NCBI GenBank assembly: GCA_025963615.1 | Contig: JAOQAL010000082.1 | Span: 1 to 6,685, forward strand | Length of the DNA stretch: 6,685 bases | Reading direction: 5' to 3' | Source of the DNA: Chitinophagaceae bacterium | GTDB taxonomy: Bacteria > Bacteroidota > Bacteroidia > Chitinophagales > Chitinophagaceae | In this document: positions 6,344 to 6,685 of the stretch, in pieces | Position numbering within the stretch: position 1 is the first letter of the stretch | How the letters are laid out: each line of letters begins with the position of its first letter | Translations under genes and position numbers: made by a program | Notes under the pieces: model-generated | The model's database searches: none | What the model saw: only the letters and a program-made list of their open reading frames with translations | Told to the model about the DNA's origin: nothing

Positions 6344-6685
6344 ATGCATTATGTAATCGTCGTCTGCGATGATGATGAAGATATAAGTTTTATTGAAGAA
6401 GCCTTCCTCGCGCAGCCTGGAAATTTTTCAATCAAAACATTCCGCGCAGCAAACCTGCTGCTTCGCCATCTGCTCCAGGCAGGTGACAACAATTTTCCCT
6501 GTCTTATTATCGTCAATAATTTTCTCCCGGATATGAGTAGCCTGGAATTACTCGAAAAAATTAAAGAAAATCCAGTACATAAACTTATTCCGGTCGCAAT
6601 CATGGCAGGTTTTGCGTCAGAAAACACGATCAAACAATACTACCTCGCCGGCGCCAATTGTTTTTACAAAAAGCCCTTGGACAAA
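6344..6685 (+). CDS. Degenerate receiver-domain protein (response regulator-like), cut by the right window edge
   Basis: The ATG at 6344 opens 114 codons with no stop before the window ends. The fold is that of a receiver: strand Y-V-I-V-V, acidic pocket C-D9-D10-D11-E-D, strand L-I-I-V, L-P-D-M-S-S after it, L-I-P-V-A-I-M, and F-Y-K-K110-P. Spacings match the upstream regulator exactly (58, 88, 110), so the alignment is firm. Two key residues are changed: the phosphoacceptor Asp is Asn58 (V-N-N-F-L-P) and the switch Thr is Ala88 (I-M-A-G-F). The acidic pocket and Lys110 remain. It therefore probably cannot be phosphorylated in the normal way and may be locked in one state, bind a partner, or act as a decoy. 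Whether a further domain follows is unknown because the gene is truncated; the visible part almost completes a receiver domain. Its likely operon partner is the intact regulator upstream. Confidence 0.86.
   Translation, partial: MHYVIVVCDDDEDISFIEEAFLAQPGNFSIKTFRAANLLLRHLLQAGDNNFPCLIIVNNFLPDMSSLELLEKIKENPVHKLIPVAIMAGFASENTIKQYYLAGANCFYKKPLDK

Overview
The window looks like an ordinary chromosomal stretch of a Bacteroidota bacterium, most likely of the Chitinophagaceae/Sphingobacteriia type. The reasons are a DUF4251 protein (a family known essentially from this phylum), starts without Shine-Dalgarno sequences, a perfect match to the Bacteroidota -7 promoter element (TAnnTTTG) before one gene, a moderate GC content by eye, and small stand-alone response regulators in tandem. 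The exact genus cannot be read from the sequence. No transposase, phage gene, CRISPR array, tRNA or rRNA was seen.

Layout, left to right. (1) Positions 1-142, minus strand: the first 47 codons of an exported protein that runs off the left edge. (2) A 175-bp divergent intergenic region with a good promoter match at 277-284. (3) 318-1370, plus: a divergent kinase of the aminoglycoside/choline phosphotransferase fold. After 54 bp comes 1425-2279, plus: a HAD class IIA phosphatase-like protein. The two form a probable kinase/phosphatase pair acting on an unknown small molecule. (4) Convergent to these, 14 bp away and on the minus strand: a VanX/DdpX-type D-Ala-D-Ala dipeptidase made as a lipoprotein (2294-2980). 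Upstream of it lies an exported DUF4251 protein (3031-3528). (5) Divergent from that, plus strand: a long, exported, gamma-glutamyltranspeptidase-like Ntn-hydrolase (3673-5586) whose substrate-binding residues do not look like those of a true GGT. (6) After 274 bp without a convincing gene: a canonical single-domain response regulator (5861-6280), a 10-bp-stem hairpin, and a second receiver protein (6344 to the right edge). In the second receiver the phosphoacceptor Asp is Asn and the switch Thr is Ala.

Three products (dipeptidase, GGT-like enzyme, DUF4251 protein) and the truncated left-hand protein carry export signals, so the middle of the window is about the periplasm or envelope. The D-Ala-D-Ala dipeptidase and the GGT-like amidohydrolase could both act on peptides or cell-wall fragments, but that link is inference. 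The receiver pair is the start of a signalling cluster whose kinase, if linked, lies outside the window. Nothing here amounts to a clear new defence or mobile system. The most interesting points are the degenerate receiver paired with an intact one, the GGT-like enzyme with an altered active site and an extra segment before the nucleophile, and the kinase/HAD pair in which both enzymes depart from the usual motifs.
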